Shown in pieces: positions 63,237-64,000 of a DNA stretch of 64,000 nt; within the stretch, counting starts at the first letter, position 1; each line of letters opens with the position of its first letter. The notes under the pieces are model-generated. The model did not search any database and was not told the origin of the DNA. It saw only the letters and a list, made by a program, of their open reading frames with translations. The translations under genes and the position numbers were made by a program. Source of the stretch: Azospirillum sp. SYSU D00513 (lineage in GTDB: Bacteria > Pseudomonadota > Alphaproteobacteria > Azospirillales > Azospirillaceae); assembly GCF_017356015.1 (NCBI RefSeq), contig NZ_JAFIQV010000021.1, positions 1 through 64,000 on the forward strand, given 5' to 3'.

Positions 63237-63785
63237 ATGGCCGGCGATGCGGAGAAGGGCGGCGCGGAGAAGAAGGTGCATGAGCTGGACGCGGACACGC
63301 TGGCCTTCGTCGGCAAGGTGTTCCACTACACGCGCTCGGGCTCCGCGCCCGAACTGACCGACCTGCTGGACCAGGGGCTGCCGCCGAACCTCCGCAACGA
63401 GAAGGGCGACAGCCTCCTGATGCTGGCGAGCTATCATGGCCATGCCGACGTGTGCCGGGCGCTGCTGGACCATGGTGCCGATCCGGAGTTGGCGAACGAC
63501 CGGGGCCAGACGCCGCTCGCCGGGGCTGCCTTCAAGGGCGATGCCGAGGTGGTGCGGCTGCTTCTGGATCATGGGGCGAAGGTGGACGGCTGCGGCCCGG
63601 ACGGGCGCACGGCCCTGATGGTCGCCGCCATGTTCAACCGCGCCGACATCGTCGAATTGCTGCTGGAGCGCGGTGCGGACCCCACCGCGCGCGATGCTGG
63701 CGGCAACAGCGCGATCGATGCCGCCAACGTCATGGGCGCCACCGACACGCCGGAGCTTCTCCTGCGCGCCGTCCAGGCGCGCTGA
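63237..63785 (+). CDS. ankyrin-repeat protein, 182 aa
   Basis: AAGGGGAGGG precedes ATG 63237. Ankyrin repeats start about residue 35 (SGSAPELTDLLDQGLPPNLRNEKGDSLLMLASYHGHADVCRALLDHGADPE...) and run through at least four units to the end (ADIVELLLERGADPTARDAGGNSAID). No signal peptide, so cytosolic. Ankyrin proteins mediate binding; small bacterial ones are often next to catalase, but here the neighbour is an Irr-type iron regulator. Confidence 0.92.
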   Translation: MAGDAEKGGAEKKVHELDADTLAFVGKVFHYTRSGSAPELTDLLDQGLPPNLRNEKGDSLLMLASYHGHADVCRALLDHGADPELANDRGQTPLAGAAFKGDAEVVRLLLDHGAKVDGCGPDGRTALMVAAMFNRADIVELLLERGADPTARDAGGNSAIDAANVMGATDTPELLLRAVQAR

Positions 63786-63797
63786 TCGAGATACGCG

Positions 63798-64000
63798 CTA
63801 CTCCTGTGCTGGTCGGGCGCCGGCCTTCAGCCGGATCAGCACGTCCACGCGTCCGGGCGTGACGCCGCCCAGCTGTTCCACCAGCGCCCGGACGGCCGGA
63901 TCGCCCTCGTCGAAGTGATGGAGCTGTCCCGTCTCCTCGCAATAGAGATGGCAGTTGTGGGTCACGTTGGTGTCGAACCAGCTGCGCTCGGCGTCCACCA
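63798..64000 (-). CDS. Fur-superfamily regulator, Irr-like, C-terminal part (cut by window)
   Basis: The 66 visible residues read SWFDTNVTHNCHLYCEETGQLHHFD..., ending RVDVLIRLKAGARPAQE. WFDTN-type, then His-rich metal/haem region and the RVDVLIRL end match the dimerisation half of Irr, the alphaproteobacterial iron-response regulator. The DNA-binding half is outside. Only 12 bases separate it from the convergent ankyrin gene. The Fur-like boxes in the siderophore locus may be targets of this class. Confidence 0.75.
   Translation of the reverse strand, partial: VDAERSWFDTNVTHNCHLYCEETGQLHHFDEGDPAVRALVEQLGGVTPGRVDVLIRLKAGARPAQE

Overview
The window is about 64 kb of very GC-rich DNA (roughly two thirds G+C or more; my estimate, not computed) whose gene content fits an alphaproteobacterium of the Azospirillum/Rhodospirillales type. 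The evidence is an rRNA operon end with 5S followed by initiator tRNA, an archaic chaperone-usher pilus, an Irr-type iron regulator and NorR-type nitric oxide control. The genus is an inference. The DNA looks chromosomal; I see no transposase, integrase, phage or CRISPR.

Layout. 1-273: end of a 5S rRNA, tRNA-fMet and its terminator. 387-5389: small secreted proteins, a secreted WD40-caspase homologue with an SH3 partner, and a lipoprotein hydrolase. 5461-7188: a NIDO-domain autotransporter. 7559-11256: a FecR protein, a CHASE2 adenylate cyclase and a membrane cyclic-nucleotide receptor, a likely cAMP signalling unit. 11495-17308: a chaperone-usher pilus operon whose last pilin gene has its own sigma-54 promoter. 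17334-20376: an Lrp regulator diverging from a pyruvate-dehydrogenase-E1-like enzyme around a 31-bp palindrome. 20438-20731: intergenic palindromic repeats. 20793-28942: small-molecule redox enzymes, two LysR regulators and a drug/metabolite exporter. 28959-35479: VTT membrane protein, secreted metallo-beta-lactamase-fold protein, CorA, HD-GYP protein, AraC regulator, EamA exporter.

35544-36876 is a compact two-gene unit with an AbiEii-like nucleotidyltransferase. 36946-46696 is a ferric-siderophore uptake locus (ABC exporter-type protein, FhuB, FhuD, FhuC, TonB-dependent receptor, AraC regulator, siderophore-interacting protein) with two Fur-box-like palindromes. 46861-49401 is modABC. 49374-50570 is flavohaemoglobin Hmp, preceded by a near-consensus sigma-54 promoter and three GT-N7-AC palindromes of NorR type; norR itself lies at 57534-59156, so the window holds both halves of a nitric oxide detoxification circuit. 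50775-56573 holds a lipoprotein, a lower-GC stretch with a membrane protein, a response regulator, a glycosyltransferase and a hybrid histidine kinase. 56957-60495 is YigZ, NorR and a PRISE-type reductase. 60719-63785 is a run of small ORFs around a cold-shock gene, two of them very short (57 and 54 codons), ending with an ankyrin protein and the cut-off end of an Irr/Fur gene.

The strongest discoveries read directly from sequence are the NorR/sigma-54 control region of hmp, the sigma-54 promoter in front of the pilin gene, the palindromic operator between the Lrp gene and the E1-like enzyme, the secreted caspase/SH3 pair sharing a rare N-terminal motif, and the AbiEii-like two-gene unit.
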